From: Sporosarcina sp. P33 | Lineage (GTDB): Bacteria; Bacillota; Bacilli; Bacillales_A; Planococcaceae | NCBI RefSeq assembly: GCF_002077155.1 | Contig: NZ_CP015027.1 | Location: 3,078,501-3,142,500, forward strand | Length of the DNA: 64,000 nucleotides | Direction: 5' to 3' | In this document: piece by piece, positions 23,989-33,387 of the stretch | Numbering within the stretch: the stretch's first letter is position 1 | Layout: each line of letters begins with the position of its first letter | Made by a program: the position numbers and the translations under genes | Notes under the pieces: generated by a model | Database searches by the model: none | What the model saw: only the letters and a program-made list of their open reading frames with translations | Told to the model about the DNA's origin: nothing

Positions 23989-24017
23989 TTGTTTTTGTGT
24001 GTAGATTCGCATACTAT
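23989..24017 (+). promoter_or_regulatory. Candidate promoter of ypfD
   Basis: TTGTTT (23989-23994), 17 bases, TACTAT (24012-24017), about 33 bases before the start codon. Confidence 0.5.
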
Positions 24018-24050
24018 AGAGATAAGATTCATTATGGAGGAGGACTACAT

Positions 24051-25199
24051 ATGACTGAAGAGATGAATATGGATGAAGTGAAAGAATACGGTGAAGGTGC
24101 ACGCGTAACAGGTGTAGTAACAAAGGTTGAAGAGAAATCGGTGACTGTGGAAATCGCAGGCGCTCCTTTTGATGGCGTAATTCCGATCAGCGAACTTTCC
24201 AGCCTGCATATTGAAAAAGCAGAAGATGCAGTCTCAGTCGGTGATGAATTACAATTGGCAGTTACAAAAGTGGAAGATGAAATGTATGTGCTGTCCAAGC
24301 GGCAAGTCGATGCGGAAAACGCATGGGATTCATTGGAAGAGAAATTCGAAAACGGTGAAATTATCGAAACTGAAGTTAAAGATGTTGTAAAGGGCGGACT
24401 CGTTGTTGATCTTGGCGTCCGTGGCTTTATCCCAGCTTCTTTAGTGGAAGATTATTTTGTCGAGTCATTCGATGATTATAAAGGACGTACGATGACATTT
24501 AAAATCGTAGAAATGGATCAGGAAAAGAACCGGTTGATCCTGTCACACCGTGCAGTTGTTCAAGAAGAGAATGAACAGAAAAAAGAAGAGGCGCTTTCGG
24601 GTATTCAAGAAGGCGACATTTTGGACGGTACGGTTCAGCGAATCGCGTCATTCGGTGCATTCGTTGATATCGGCGGCGTAGACGGCCTTGTCCACATTTC
24701 ACAAATCTCCCATGGACATATCGAAAATGTTTCGGATGTGCTGAAAGAGGGGGACGAAATCCAGGTGAAAGTATTATCTGTTGACCGTGACGCAGAGCGC
24801 GTGTCGCTGTCCATTAAAGATACATTGCCTGGGCCGTGGGAAAATATTGAGGAAAAAGCACAAGTCGGCTCTGTTCTCGAGGGAACGGTCAAGCGTTTGG
24901 TTGCATACGGCGCATTCGTGGAAATCTTGCCAGGCGTGGAAGGCCTTGTCCACATTTCACGTATTGCACACGAACATATCGGCACTCCTCAAGAAGTATT
25001 AGAGGAAGGGCAATCCGTACAAGTTAAAGTATTGGATGTCAATCCGCAGGAAAAACGTATTTCGTTGAGCATTAAAGACCTGATTGACAAACCAAAAGAA
25101 ACACGTGAAGAAAACTTCAGCTATGAAATGCCTGAAGAAACTACCGGCTTCTCTTTTGGTGATGTCATCGGCGATCAGCTGAAAAAATTTAAAGAATAA
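24051..25199 (+). CDS. ypfD: S1-domain RNA-binding protein YpfD (30S protein S1 homologue)
   Basis: A 382-residue protein with four S1 domains in series (about 15-80, 100-170, 185-255 and 270-345). The second half shows the repeated blocks SFGAFVDIGGVDGLVHIS and YGAFVEILPGVEGLVHIS. It is the short Firmicute form of S1, not a stable ribosomal protein in B. subtilis, and is thought to bind RNA. ATG at 24051 follows GGAGGAGG; the frame extends 18 codons back without support. Confidence 0.94.
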   Translation: MTEEMNMDEVKEYGEGARVTGVVTKVEEKSVTVEIAGAPFDGVIPISELSSLHIEKAEDAVSVGDELQLAVTKVEDEMYVLSKRQVDAENAWDSLEEKFENGEIIETEVKDVVKGGLVVDLGVRGFIPASLVEDYFVESFDDYKGRTMTFKIVEMDQEKNRLILSHRAVVQEENEQKKEEALSGIQEGDILDGTVQRIASFGAFVDIGGVDGLVHISQISHGHIENVSDVLKEGDEIQVKVLSVDRDAERVSLSIKDTLPGPWENIEEKAQVGSVLEGTVKRLVAYGAFVEILPGVEGLVHISRIAHEHIGTPQEVLEEGQSVQVKVLDVNPQEKRISLSIKDLIDKPKETREENFSYEMPEETTGFSFGDVIGDQLKKFKE

Positions 25200-25247
25200 T
25201 TCTTTGAATGTGTGCAACTGGTCACAAATCGTAAATATGCGTAATCA

Positions 25248-25284
25248 GAATGATGATGCTTTCATATGCATCATCATTCTTTTT
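25248..25284 (+). terminator. Terminator of ypfD
   Basis: GAATGATGATGC pairs perfectly with GCATCATCATTC and is followed by TTTTT. Confidence 0.92.
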
Positions 25285-25329
25285 GTGTATAATATTCAAA
25301 GATAGGTCGGAAGGGTGTATTGAAAGAAA

Positions 25330-26640
25330 ATGAAAAAACCAACAGTAGCAATCGTAGGAAGACCAAATGTCGGGAAATCGACAATTTTTAACCGGATTGT
25401 AGGCGAACGCATCTCCATCGTAGAAGATGTGTCCGGTGTGACGCGGGACCGTATATACAGTTCAGCAGAATGGCTGAACTATGAATTTAACCTGATTGAT
25501 ACAGGCGGTATTGATATTGGTGACGAGCCGCTGCTGGAGCAGATTCGCATGCAGGCGGAAATTGCCATTGATGAAGCAGATGTCATTATCTTTTTGACGA
25601 ACGGCAGAGACGGCGTAACTGATTCAGATGAACAAGTTGCACGTATGCTGTATAAAACGAATAAGCCGGTCGTATTAGCAGTAAATAAAGTGGATAATCC
25701 AGAGATGAGAGACATGATTTATGATTTCTATTCACTTGGATTTGGCGAGCCATACCCGATTTCCGGATCGCACGGATTGGGCCTTGGTGATTTGCTTGAT
25801 GCGATGGCGGAGAGTTTTAAAGACATGAACTTGGAAGAGGAAGACGATGATTCAATCAAATTCTGTTTGATAGGGCGCCCGAATGTCGGTAAATCGTCAC
25901 TTGTAAATGCGCTGCTTGGTGAAGAGCGTGTGATTGTCAGTGATATCGCAGGAACTACAACGGATGCGATTGACTCCGCCAAAATAGTGGATGGACAAGA
26001 ATTCAAAATCATTGATACAGCAGGCATGCGGAAAAAAGGGAAAGTCTACGAGAACACGGAGAAATACAGTGTGCTGCGCGCGCTTAAAGCGATTGACCGC
26101 TCAGATGTCGTATTGATTGTGCTAAACGCGGAAGAAGGTATCCGTGAGCAGGATAAACGTGTCGCCGGCTATGCGGAAGAAGCGGGTAAAGGAGTCATGT
26201 TCGTAGTCAATAAATGGGACGCCCTGGAGAAAGACGATAAAACAATGAATAATTTTATCGACGACATTCGTGATCAGTTCAGATTCCTTGATTATGCACC
26301 CATTCATTTCGTCTCCGCTAAAACAAAGCAGCGTGTGCATACTTTATTCTCCAACATTCAAATGATCAGTGAAAACCATGCGATGCGCATTCAGTCAAGC
26401 GTGCTCAATGAAGTGGTGGAGGATGCAGTGGCAAGAAATCCGGCACCATCTGATAAAGGGCGCCGTCTGCGTATTTATTACGCGACACAAGTTGCAGTTA
26501 AGCCGCCGACGTTCGTGGTCTTTGTTAACGAACCGGAACTCATGCACTTCTCTTATGAGCGTTTTTTACAGAATCGGCTGCGTGAGTCATTTGGATTTGA
26601 AGGGACGCCGATTCGTTTAATTACGAGAGCAAGAAGCTGA
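25330..26640 (+). CDS. der: Ribosome-assembly GTPase Der (EngA)
   Basis: A 436-residue essential GTPase with two tandem G domains (about 3-165 and 176-350), each with its own P-loop GRPNVGKS and NKxD motif (VNKVDN and VNKWDA), and a C-terminal KH-like domain. It acts in late 50S subunit assembly. It begins at ATG and is followed 26 bases later by gpsA. Confidence 0.97.
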   Translation: MKKPTVAIVGRPNVGKSTIFNRIVGERISIVEDVSGVTRDRIYSSAEWLNYEFNLIDTGGIDIGDEPLLEQIRMQAEIAIDEADVIIFLTNGRDGVTDSDEQVARMLYKTNKPVVLAVNKVDNPEMRDMIYDFYSLGFGEPYPISGSHGLGLGDLLDAMAESFKDMNLEEEDDDSIKFCLIGRPNVGKSSLVNALLGEERVIVSDIAGTTTDAIDSAKIVDGQEFKIIDTAGMRKKGKVYENTEKYSVLRALKAIDRSDVVLIVLNAEEGIREQDKRVAGYAEEAGKGVMFVVNKWDALEKDDKTMNNFIDDIRDQFRFLDYAPIHFVSAKTKQRVHTLFSNIQMISENHAMRIQSSVLNEVVEDAVARNPAPSDKGRRLRIYYATQVAVKPPTFVVFVNEPELMHFSYERFLQNRLRESFGFEGTPIRLITRARS

Positions 26641-26666
26641 CTACTCGAACAGAAAGGGTGGAGGTA

Positions 26667-27686
26667 ATGGAAACAGTCTCTATAATCGGAGCAGGAAGCT
26701 GGGGAACGGCGCTCGCTTTTGTGCTGGCTGAAAACGGACATGACAGCCTGATTTGGACAAGACGCGCAGAGCAGGCGGATGAAATCAATGACCGGCATAC
26801 GAATCACCGGTATTTGCCGGAAGTGAAACTGCCCGAGAACCTTAACTCGACAAGTGACTTGAAGACCGCGGTGCAGCATGCGAAAACCATCGTCCTGGCT
26901 GTGCCGACTGTTGCGATGCGTGAAACATGCAGAAGTATACAAGAATTATTGACTGAACCGGCTGTCTTTGTTCATGTCTCCAAAGGAATAGACCCGGACT
27001 CGCTGAAACGAATTTCTGAAATTATTGCAGAAGAGATCGATGAATCGCTGCGTGAAGCGATTGTCGTACTGTCCGGGCCGAGCCACGCGGAAGAAGTGGT
27101 TATGCGTCATCCAACGACAGTGGCGGCAGCTTCATGCAATATGGCAGCCGCGGAGCGTGTCCAGGATTTATTCATGAGTAATTATTTCCGTGTTTACACG
27201 AATAAAGACGTGATTGGTGTAGAGCTTGGCGGTGCATTGAAAAATGTCATCGCATTGGCAGCGGGTATTTCAGACGGTCTTGGATACGGTGACAATGCGA
27301 AAGCAGCGCTTATCACAAGAGGTCTGGCAGAAATTACGCGGCTTGGCGTGAAAATGGGTGCTGGTCAACAAACGTTTTCCGGACTGACGGGACTAGGTGA
27401 TTTGGTTGTTACCTGTACGAGCGTCCACTCAAGAAACTGGAGGGCGGGCAATCTGCTCGGAAAAGGCCAGTCTCTTGAGAAGGTTACGGAGGAAATGGGC
27501 ATGGTCATAGAAGGAGTCCGCACAACGAAAGCGGCATACCGGCTCGCACAGCAATTTGAAGTGAATATGCCGCTGACAGAAGCGCTGTACTCCATATTAT
27601 TTGGAGGCATTCCGCCAAAGCAGGCTGTGGATCAATTGATGAGCCGTGGAAAGAAACAAGAAATCGATACGTTTTTCGGTATTTAA
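26667..27686 (+). CDS. gpsA: Glycerol-3-phosphate dehydrogenase [NAD(P)+]
   Basis: A 339-residue cytoplasmic enzyme that reduces dihydroxyacetone phosphate to sn-glycerol 3-phosphate for phospholipid synthesis. The N-terminal dinucleotide motif GAGSWGTALA, the GPSHAEEV block and the catalytic-lysine region GALKNVIALAAG are present. ATG at 26667 gives the family N-terminus; an in-frame GTG at 26658 would add three residues. Together with plsC it links this segment to membrane lipid synthesis. Confidence 0.96.
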   Translation: METVSIIGAGSWGTALAFVLAENGHDSLIWTRRAEQADEINDRHTNHRYLPEVKLPENLNSTSDLKTAVQHAKTIVLAVPTVAMRETCRSIQELLTEPAVFVHVSKGIDPDSLKRISEIIAEEIDESLREAIVVLSGPSHAEEVVMRHPTTVAAASCNMAAAERVQDLFMSNYFRVYTNKDVIGVELGGALKNVIALAAGISDGLGYGDNAKAALITRGLAEITRLGVKMGAGQQTFSGLTGLGDLVVTCTSVHSRNWRAGNLLGKGQSLEKVTEEMGMVIEGVRTTKAAYRLAQQFEVNMPLTEALYSILFGGIPPKQAVDQLMSRGKKQEIDTFFGI

Positions 27687-27706
27687 ACTGTAGGAGGGTG
27701 ACAATT

Positions 27707-27910
27707 TTGTCCTCGTTAGATAAAATGTGGCTATCTTTTTACGCAATGGGTTTCATGGTAATTTCAATGGGCTTGATTTATGCAAGCCGATATAAAATTA
27801 AAAACCGTGTGGTAAGTATCCTGTTTGCGATTATTGCGTATGCATTATTAATTTCATCGTTCTTTGCTATGGTCTATTTAGTATTTAACGGACCGACTGG
27901 AGGGGCGTAA
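27707..27910 (+). CDS. yphE: Small membrane protein, DUF2768/YphE-like
   Basis: A 67-residue protein with two hydrophobic helices (about 8-26 and 36-58) separated by a basic loop SRYKIKNR. It resembles the DUF2768 family that sits between gpsA and yphF in Bacillales and is linked to sporulating species. TTG at 27707, eight bases after GGAGGG, is preferred over GTG at 27698, which overlaps the ribosome-binding site. Function unknown. Confidence 0.75.
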   Translation: MSSLDKMWLSFYAMGFMVISMGLIYASRYKIKNRVVSILFAIIAYALLISSFFAMVYLVFNGPTGGA

Positions 27911-27913
27911 AAC

Positions 27914-28627
27914 ATGAAAAAACAATTGCTGATACTGTCAGTCCTCATCTGCGGCCTATTGCTGTCGGGATGCCTTGGCGGCCGTTCGCCTGAAGAGAAG
28001 CAGGCCAGTGAGACACCGTATCCTGATCAGCAGGAAACTGTCCAGAAAGCTGTAGAACGCTATCAAGAACAATCGGGGGGACTGTTGCCGATTAAAACAC
28101 GCGATCAGGAAACCGATCAATACATAAAGTATCCTATCGAGTTCTCCAAAATAGTACCGGACTTCACAGAAAAGATCCCGTCCAATGCTTTTGAAAACGG
28201 AGGCATCTTCCAATACGTCCTCATGGATGTAGAGGAAAACCCGACGGTCAAATTGGTAGATTTGCGGATCACTGAGAAACTTCGCGACCTAAACCTTCGT
28301 AAATTCATCAACGGTGAATTGCCGTTTCTGGACCCGGTCGGCGAAAATGTGTATGCGGTAGATTTTAAGAAAATGGGCTTCAAAGAGCCGCTGACAGTAG
28401 AAAGCCCATACTCTGATGCACATTTGCCTATCGTAGTAGGCGGCGATGGAAACTTCTACGTAGACTATTCCATCGACCTCAATAAAATCCTGATGGAGCA
28501 AAAGCCTGAAATCAAACCGGGCACAGATATACGCTATCTGCTGTACGAGAACTCCCTTGTGCTCCCGGCATATTCCATGCCGTATACAGTGGATGAAAAC
28601 AACGAGCCGGTGTTTATGAAGAAATAA
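27914..28627 (+). CDS. yphF: Lipoprotein, YphF-like
   Basis: A 237-residue exported lipoprotein: signal peptide with lipobox LLSGC (Cys20 as the lipidated residue), then a charged linker and a soluble domain with no recognised fold. Length and position match B. subtilis YphF, which lies just before spoIVA. It begins three bases after the previous gene, so the two are probably co-transcribed with gpsA. Function unknown. Confidence 0.82.
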   Translation: MKKQLLILSVLICGLLLSGCLGGRSPEEKQASETPYPDQQETVQKAVERYQEQSGGLLPIKTRDQETDQYIKYPIEFSKIVPDFTEKIPSNAFENGGIFQYVLMDVEENPTVKLVDLRITEKLRDLNLRKFINGELPFLDPVGENVYAVDFKKMGFKEPLTVESPYSDAHLPIVVGGDGNFYVDYSIDLNKILMEQKPEIKPGTDIRYLLYENSLVLPAYSMPYTVDENNEPVFMKK

Positions 28628-28629
28628 CA

Positions 28630-28788
28630 GTGAACCGGTCCTTTGCTGTTTCCTTCTGCGATTTCGGCAAAATCCCGACGCTGGTCAAAGCGGGGCATGC
28701 CTTCGCACTTGCTGTCCGGCGGGCTGACGGCGGGCATTTTGAAGGCATCCCTTATTCGTCTGAAATAGGGATTGGCACAAAGTATTAA
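28630..28788 (+). other. Unexplained 160-base block, possible interspersed-repeat remnant
   Basis: Between yphF and the next terminator there is a GC-richer stretch that stays open in several frames. One frame from GTG at 28630 gives 52 codons with no ribosome-binding site; another contains MPSHLLSGGLTAGILKA. I recall similar fragments in intergenic regions of Planococcaceae, which would fit a dispersed repeat rather than a gene, but no second copy is visible in this window. Confidence 0.35.
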
Positions 28789-28809
28789 CTAAAAATAATT
28801 ACATTACCC

Positions 28810-28847
28810 AAAAACGTTTCTTGCATCCATGCATGAAACGTTTTTCT
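28810..28847 (+). terminator. Terminator upstream of spoIVA
   Basis: AAAAACGTTTC pairs with GAAACGTTTTT, with an inner TGCAT/ATGCA pairing around CC, giving a nearly continuous palindrome with a T tail. Confidence 0.85.
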
Positions 28848-28859
28848 ATTTCATAAGCT
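28831..28859 (+). promoter_or_regulatory. Possible sigma-E promoter of spoIVA
   Basis: GCATGAAA (28831-28838), 13 bases, CATAAGCT (28852-28859) partly fits the mother-cell sigma-E pattern. spoIVA is sigma-E dependent in B. subtilis. The -35 half overlaps the 3' arm of the preceding terminator. Confidence 0.3.
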
Positions 28860-28887
28860 ACTATGCGGAGAAAAAGGAGGGCTAATG

Positions 28888-30366
28888 ATGAAAGAAGAAT
28901 TATACGAAAACTTAGCTAGAAGAACAGACGGCGACATTTATATAGGTGTGGTAGGCCCTGTTCGAGTAGGGAAATCCACTTTTGTCAAACGAGTCATGGA
29001 GGAAGTTGTTATTCCGAACATGACGGATGCCAACGATCGGATTCGTGCACAAGACGAACTGCCTCAAAGTTCACCAGGTCCCGTAATTATGACTGCAGAA
29101 CCTAAATTCGTACCTGCCCAAGGAACAAGCGTTTCAATCGGGGATGGAGAACTTGAATTCCAAATTCGCTTAGCTGACTGTGTCGGCTACGTCATTGACG
29201 GCGTCAAAGGTTATGAGGATGAGGATGGGCCGAAATATGTTCATACCCCTTGGCACAATGAACCAATCCCGTTCCAGGAAGCGGCTCGGATTGGTACAGA
29301 CAAGGTCATCCGAGATCATTCGACGATCGGTATTTTATTGACGACTGACGGCACAGTGAACAATATTTCAAGAGCTGCAGCGGAAGTTGCGGAGAAAGAA
29401 ATTGTATCTAAGCTTCAGGAAATCGGCAAACCGTTTGTCATTGTATTAAACTCCAAAATGCCTGCCCATGAGAAGGCGCTGGAACTGAAACAGCAGTTGC
29501 ATGAAAAGTATGGAGTACCGGTTATTGCCATCAGTGCAGATCAGCTGAATGCAGCAGAGATCCAGCTGATCCTCAAGGAAGCACTATATGAATTTCCAAT
29601 CACCGACATTGAACTGCAGCGTCCTGACTGGATGGAGGAGCTTGGAGACAGCCATAAACTGAATGCGCGAATTGATCAGCTGATTCAGGACGGCTTCCTT
29701 GGTGTATCCAAGATTCGTAAAGTGCAGGAAATTGCGGAGCTGCTGCAGGAAGAAGAATTCGTCAGACAGGCTGAAGTAATTGAAGTGGACGCAGGCAAAG
29801 GCAGAGCCATCGTCAAGATTGACATGGATGAACAAGCTTTTGTTGCGGTATGTGAGGAATTCATGGGTACGGAAATGCGTTCGAAAAAAGATTGGCTGGT
29901 TTTTATCCAGGAAGCAGTAAAAGCGAAAAAGTCCTATGACCTATATGCGGAAGCAATCGATACAGCAAAAAAATCGGGCTATGGTGTAGCGTTGCCGTCC
30001 ATAGAAGATTTCCAGCCGACTGCGCCGGAATTAATTAAACAAGACACATTCTACGGTGTGAAAATGAAGGCAAAAGCGCCGTCGCTTCACATTATCCGAA
30101 TTGACATGGAAGCGGAATTTGCCCCGCTGATCGGTTCTGAGTTCCATAGCCATCACTTGCTGAAAGAGTTGAAAAATGCTTACTTGCATGACCGGGATGC
30201 GCTGTGGGAAACACAATTATTCGGCACACCGCTTCATGAGGTCATGAAAGAAAGTATCCGATTTAAGACTGCCGCAGTTCCGGACCGCGCTAGAAAACGC
30301 CTGCGGGAGACGATTGAACAAATGGTGAATGACGGGAATAAGGGCATGATCACCTTTATTGTTTGA
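28888..30366 (+). CDS. spoIVA: Stage IV sporulation protein A
   Basis: A 492-residue ATPase that polymerises on the forespore surface and forms the base layer of the spore coat. An N-terminal P-loop domain (GPVRVGKSTF, about 20-29) and the conserved RAQDELPQS, PKFVPAQ and DCVGY blocks are present, and the chain reaches the normal C-terminus. The full length equals that of B. subtilis, so the organism can be expected to sporulate. ATG at 28888 is seven bases after GGAGG; ATG at 28885 is only four. Confidence 0.97.
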   Translation: MKEELYENLARRTDGDIYIGVVGPVRVGKSTFVKRVMEEVVIPNMTDANDRIRAQDELPQSSPGPVIMTAEPKFVPAQGTSVSIGDGELEFQIRLADCVGYVIDGVKGYEDEDGPKYVHTPWHNEPIPFQEAARIGTDKVIRDHSTIGILLTTDGTVNNISRAAAEVAEKEIVSKLQEIGKPFVIVLNSKMPAHEKALELKQQLHEKYGVPVIAISADQLNAAEIQLILKEALYEFPITDIELQRPDWMEELGDSHKLNARIDQLIQDGFLGVSKIRKVQEIAELLQEEEFVRQAEVIEVDAGKGRAIVKIDMDEQAFVAVCEEFMGTEMRSKKDWLVFIQEAVKAKKSYDLYAEAIDTAKKSGYGVALPSIEDFQPTAPELIKQDTFYGVKMKAKAPSLHIIRIDMEAEFAPLIGSEFHSHHLLKELKNAYLHDRDALWETQLFGTPLHEVMKESIRFKTAAVPDRARKRLRETIEQMVNDGNKGMITFIV

Positions 30367-30414
30367 TGTAATCAAGCCGAATTCTTATGAAATGGGATAG
30401 GCTGCATGATGAAA

Positions 30415-30438
30415 GATCCGTTGAAAACGGGTCTTTTT
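30415..30438 (+). terminator. Terminator of spoIVA
   Basis: GATCCGT pairs with ACGGGTC around TGAAA and is followed by TTTTTT. Confidence 0.85.
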
Positions 30439-30501
30439 TCTATGCATTCTTATGAAAATCCCTTGAAATGCCGCGAATAAAGGAAAAGCATGATAATATT
30501 G

Positions 30502-30530
30502 TTGCACCGCCGTTTTTCTTATGTTACTCT
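30502..30530 (+). promoter_or_regulatory. Candidate promoter of hbs
   Basis: TTGCAC (30502-30507), 17 bases, TACTCT (30525-30530), 50 bases before the start codon. Confidence 0.45.
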
Positions 30531-30580
30531 TTTTACAGTGTTAACAGCAATAGCATCCCCTTTGAGAGGAGGTGAACGGT

Positions 30581-30853
30581 GTGAATAAAACAGAATTAAT
30601 TAACTCTGTAGCAGAAGCGGCAGGTCTAACAAAAAAAGACGCAACTAAAGCTGTTGAAGCTGTATTCGATACAATTCAATCGACTCTTGCTAACGGTGAT
30701 AAAGTTCAATTGATTGGTTTCGGAAACTTTGAAGTTCGTGAGCGCGCTGCACGTAAAGGACGTAACCCACAATCAGGTGAAGAAATCGAAATCGCTGCAA
30801 GTAAAGTTCCAGCTTTCAAAGCAGGTAAAGCACTTAAAGACGCAGTAAAATAA
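30581..30853 (+). CDS. hbs: HU-type DNA-binding protein HBsu
   Basis: A 90-residue nucleoid protein with the HU signature: N-terminal dimerisation helices, [19 protein letters not shown] and the arm ending [16 protein letters not shown]. It bends and compacts DNA. GTG at 30581 follows a strong GAGAGGAGGTGA site; the GTG at 30572 lies inside that site. The strong site fits its high abundance. Confidence 0.97.
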   Translation: MNKTELINSVAEAAGLTKKDATKAVEAVFDTIQSTLANGDKVQLIGFGNFEVRERAARKGRNPQSGEEIEIAASKVPAFKAGKALKDAVK

Positions 30854-30868
30854 TTAGAGATTTTACAT

Positions 30869-30922
30869 AGGAGTCCGTCCAGCAAATCTGTCAATCAGAT
30901 GGCCATGGATGGACTCCTTTCC
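30869..30922 (+). terminator. Probable terminator of hbs
   Basis: AGGAGTCCGTCCA pairs with TGGATGGACTCCT (one offset) across a 25-base loop that has its own small ATCTG/CAGAT hairpin, then TTT. Confidence 0.7.
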
Positions 30923-31029
30923 GTTTTTTGGCGGAATACATAAGAAGTACAACTAACTATACGGAATGAACGGAATGTGCTAGTATTTTGGTGAAATAGG
31001 TTTTGTTCCTATAAGGAGGACATACTGTC

Positions 31030-31599
31030 ATGAATGAGAAAGATATCAATAAATTAGAACAGGCCGTCACAATGATTCTGGAAGCCATAGGCGAAGACCC
31101 GAATCGTGAAGGGCTGCTTGACACGCCTAAACGTGTCGCGAAAATGTATCAGGAAGTATTTGAAGGATTAACTAAGGATCCAAAAGAATATTTTGACACG
31201 GTATTTCATGAAAATCACGATGAAGTCGTGTTAGTTAAAGATATTCCGTTTTATTCAATGTGTGAACATCACCTGGTGCCTTTTTTCGGTGTAGCACATG
31301 TAGCATATATTCCGCGGGACGGAGTGGTTGCGGGTCTAAGCAAACTTGCGCGTGCCGTGGAGACAGCAGCCCGCCGTCCGCAGCTGCAAGAGCGCATTAC
31401 GTCCACGGTGGCGGATGCGATGATGGAAAAGCTCAATCCATACGGTGTATATATCATCATTGAAGCGGAGCATATGTGCATGACGATGCGCGGAATCAAG
31501 AAACCGGGTGCTAAAACGATCACGACGGTTGCCAGAGGAATCTATGAGCATGATGATGTCAAACGCGCTGAAATTTTATCTCTTATAAAATCAAATTGA
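31030..31599 (+). CDS. folE: GTP cyclohydrolase I
   Basis: A 189-residue enzyme converting GTP to 7,8-dihydroneopterin triphosphate, the first step of folate synthesis. Zinc-binding blocks [11 protein letters not shown] and HMCMTMRGI are present. In B. subtilis it is called mtrA when grouped with mtrB, which is also next here. AAGGAGG precedes the ATG by nine bases. Confidence 0.97.
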   Translation: MNEKDINKLEQAVTMILEAIGEDPNREGLLDTPKRVAKMYQEVFEGLTKDPKEYFDTVFHENHDEVVLVKDIPFYSMCEHHLVPFFGVAHVAYIPRDGVVAGLSKLARAVETAARRPQLQERITSTVADAMMEKLNPYGVYIIIEAEHMCMTMRGIKKPGAKTITTVARGIYEHDDVKRAEILSLIKSN

Positions 31600-31604
31600 G
31601 GTCT

Positions 31605-31634
31605 TTGCCGAGCGCCGGATATGTATGCTATCAT
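31605..31634 (+). promoter_or_regulatory. Candidate promoter of mtrB
   Basis: TTGCCG (31605-31610), 18 bases, TATCAT (31629-31634), 31 bases before mtrB. Confidence 0.45.
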
Positions 31635-31664
31635 TAGGACTATATATAGACTGGAGATGCGAAA

Positions 31665-31886
31665 ATGACACAACCGGATTATCTGATTATCAAAGCGAAA
31701 AAAGATGGAGTGAATGTCATCGGTCTCACCAGAGGCAATGACACAAAGTTTCACCATACCGAAAAGTTAGATAGGGGAGAAGTCATGATCGCGCAGTTTA
31801 CCGAGCATACATCCGCTATTAAAATTCGGGGAGAAGCCGAAATTCACACGGCGCATGGAGTGATTACAAGCGAAGAAAAAGAATGA
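31665..31886 (+). CDS. mtrB: Trp RNA-binding attenuation protein (TRAP)
   Basis: A 73-residue subunit of the 11-mer that binds tryptophan and (G/U)AG repeats in RNA. Conserved blocks [25 protein letters not shown] and [14 protein letters not shown] are present, the last holding the Lys and Arg that contact RNA. Its main targets in B. subtilis are the trp operon and related leaders, but the trp genes that lie between aroH and hisC in B. subtilis are absent here, so targets must be elsewhere. Confidence 0.97.
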   Translation: MTQPDYLIIKAKKDGVNVIGLTRGNDTKFHHTEKLDRGEVMIAQFTEHTSAIKIRGEAEIHTAHGVITSEEKE

Positions 31887-31916
31887 CCGTACAACTCACG
31901 GGAATGGAGCTTACTG

Positions 31917-32648
31917 ATGGAGATAAAAGGACTCACTGACCAAGTCGACAATTATATACAAAACCTGCGACGTGCGATTTATCAGCCAGTAGTCGAACAG
32001 GACGCAGGGCATGCGCCGATTGACAGACGAAAAGCCGCGCTGCTTCTGCTGCCTATGCTTAACGGTGAACAGTGGTCGGACGAAATGCAGACAGCTGCCT
32101 TGGCGATTGGTGCCATCCATACGGCTTTTGATGTCCATGATCAAATCGATATCGCGGATGCATCATCCAAAGAGCAGCAATTGATGGTTCTTGCGGGTGA
32201 TCACTTCAGTGGTATCCATTATAAATTATTGGCGTCGATCCCTAATTTCCATCTCATTCGTTCATTATCAGCCGCTATCGGCAGAGTCAATGAATGCAAA
32301 ACAACACTTCTGCAGACACCGCCGGCAACGTTTGAGGAAAGACTGCAGCTGATTACTGAAGTGGAAAGTGCGTGTATTGTGGAATTTTTTGAGACATTCG
32401 GCTTTAGCCGCTACACGCATATCGCCGAAACATTCTTTCCTTACATGTGGCTGCTCGACAGCAAGCGGCAAAACTTGGGACAGATGAAATTCCCGCACTT
32501 GGTGCCGGATGACAATGATACGCAATATTGGATCAGTCAGCTAGGACAACAGCTGGAAAAACAAGTAGGGCAAAGCTTTTATTTACATAAATCCGTACTG
32601 GACGAATTGCAAAAAATGACGAAGCAAGAAGAAAGTAAACAGAAATGA
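31917..32648 (+). CDS. hepS: Heptaprenyl diphosphate synthase component 1
   Basis: A 243-residue small subunit of the heterodimeric synthase for the C35 menaquinone side chain. The HEPPP_synt_1 pattern is seen in [27 protein letters not shown] and in the later [17 protein letters not shown]. It lacks the Asp-rich catalytic motifs, which are in HepT. It is grouped with menG and hepT as in B. subtilis. Confidence 0.9.
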   Translation: MEIKGLTDQVDNYIQNLRRAIYQPVVEQDAGHAPIDRRKAALLLLPMLNGEQWSDEMQTAALAIGAIHTAFDVHDQIDIADASSKEQQLMVLAGDHFSGIHYKLLASIPNFHLIRSLSAAIGRVNECKTTLLQTPPATFEERLQLITEVESACIVEFFETFGFSRYTHIAETFFPYMWLLDSKRQNLGQMKFPHLVPDDNDTQYWISQLGQQLEKQVGQSFYLHKSVLDELQKMTKQEESKQK

Positions 32649-32665
32649 AGAAAGAAGGGCGAACT

Positions 32666-33361
32666 GTGGCGGTCTCAAAAGAAGAAAAAGTTCATAACGT
32701 CTTTGAAAAAATTTCGGCAGACTATGATAAGATGAATTCCGTAATCAGTTTTAATCAGCACATAAAATGGCGAAATGATATTATGGTTCGCATGAATGTT
32801 CGTCCGGGAGCAAAAGCTCTGGATGTTTGCTGCGGAACAGCAGACTGGACAGTTGCGCTGGCTGAAGCGGCAGGGCCGTCAGGTGAAGTGACAGGTCTGG
32901 ATTTCAGTGCCAATATGTTGGAATCAGGGAGAGAAAAAACAGCTCCTTACCCAAATCTTACGCTGGTTCAGGGGAATGCGATGGCACTTCCTTTTCCCGA
33001 CAACTCTTTTGACTACGTAACGATTGGGTTCGGACTTCGTAATGTTCCGGATTACCTGACTGTTCTGAAGGAAATGCGCCGTGTGCTGAAACCAGGCGGC
33101 ATGGCAGTATGTTTAGAGACTTCCCAGCCGAAAATCCCTGTCTACCGACAAGCATTTCGTTTTTATTTTAAGTATATTATGCCGTTATTCGGTAAACTCT
33201 TTGCAAAGAGCTATAAAGAATATTCATGGCTCCAGGAATCGGCAAATGATTTCCCTGGCATGAAAGAGCTGGCACAGCTGTTTGTCGAGGCCGGCTATCA
33301 GGAAGTATCGTATAAGTCTTACAGTGGCGGTGCGGCGGCGGGCCATATCGCATACAAATAA
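32666..33361 (+). CDS. menG: Demethylmenaquinone methyltransferase
   Basis: A 231-residue SAM-dependent enzyme (MenG/UbiE) that performs the last step of menaquinone synthesis. The SAM motif [15 protein letters not shown] and [23 protein letters not shown] are family hallmarks. GTG at 32666 has AAGGG six bases upstream and gives the family N-terminus (AVSKEEKVH). An alternative ATG at 32645 overlaps the hepS stop but has a weak ribosome-binding site. Confidence 0.95.
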   Translation: MAVSKEEKVHNVFEKISADYDKMNSVISFNQHIKWRNDIMVRMNVRPGAKALDVCCGTADWTVALAEAAGPSGEVTGLDFSANMLESGREKTAPYPNLTLVQGNAMALPFPDNSFDYVTIGFGLRNVPDYLTVLKEMRRVLKPGGMAVCLETSQPKIPVYRQAFRFYFKYIMPLFGKLFAKSYKEYSWLQESANDFPGMKELAQLFVEAGYQEVSYKSYSGGAAAGHIAYK

Positions 33362-33387
33362 TGAGTACACGGGAGAAGGTAATAGGG

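Noticed and set aside
28772-28790. TTGGCAC sequence resembling the -24 element of a sigma-54 promoter
   Set aside because: No GC-containing -12 element at the required spacing and no enhancer-type regulator nearby.
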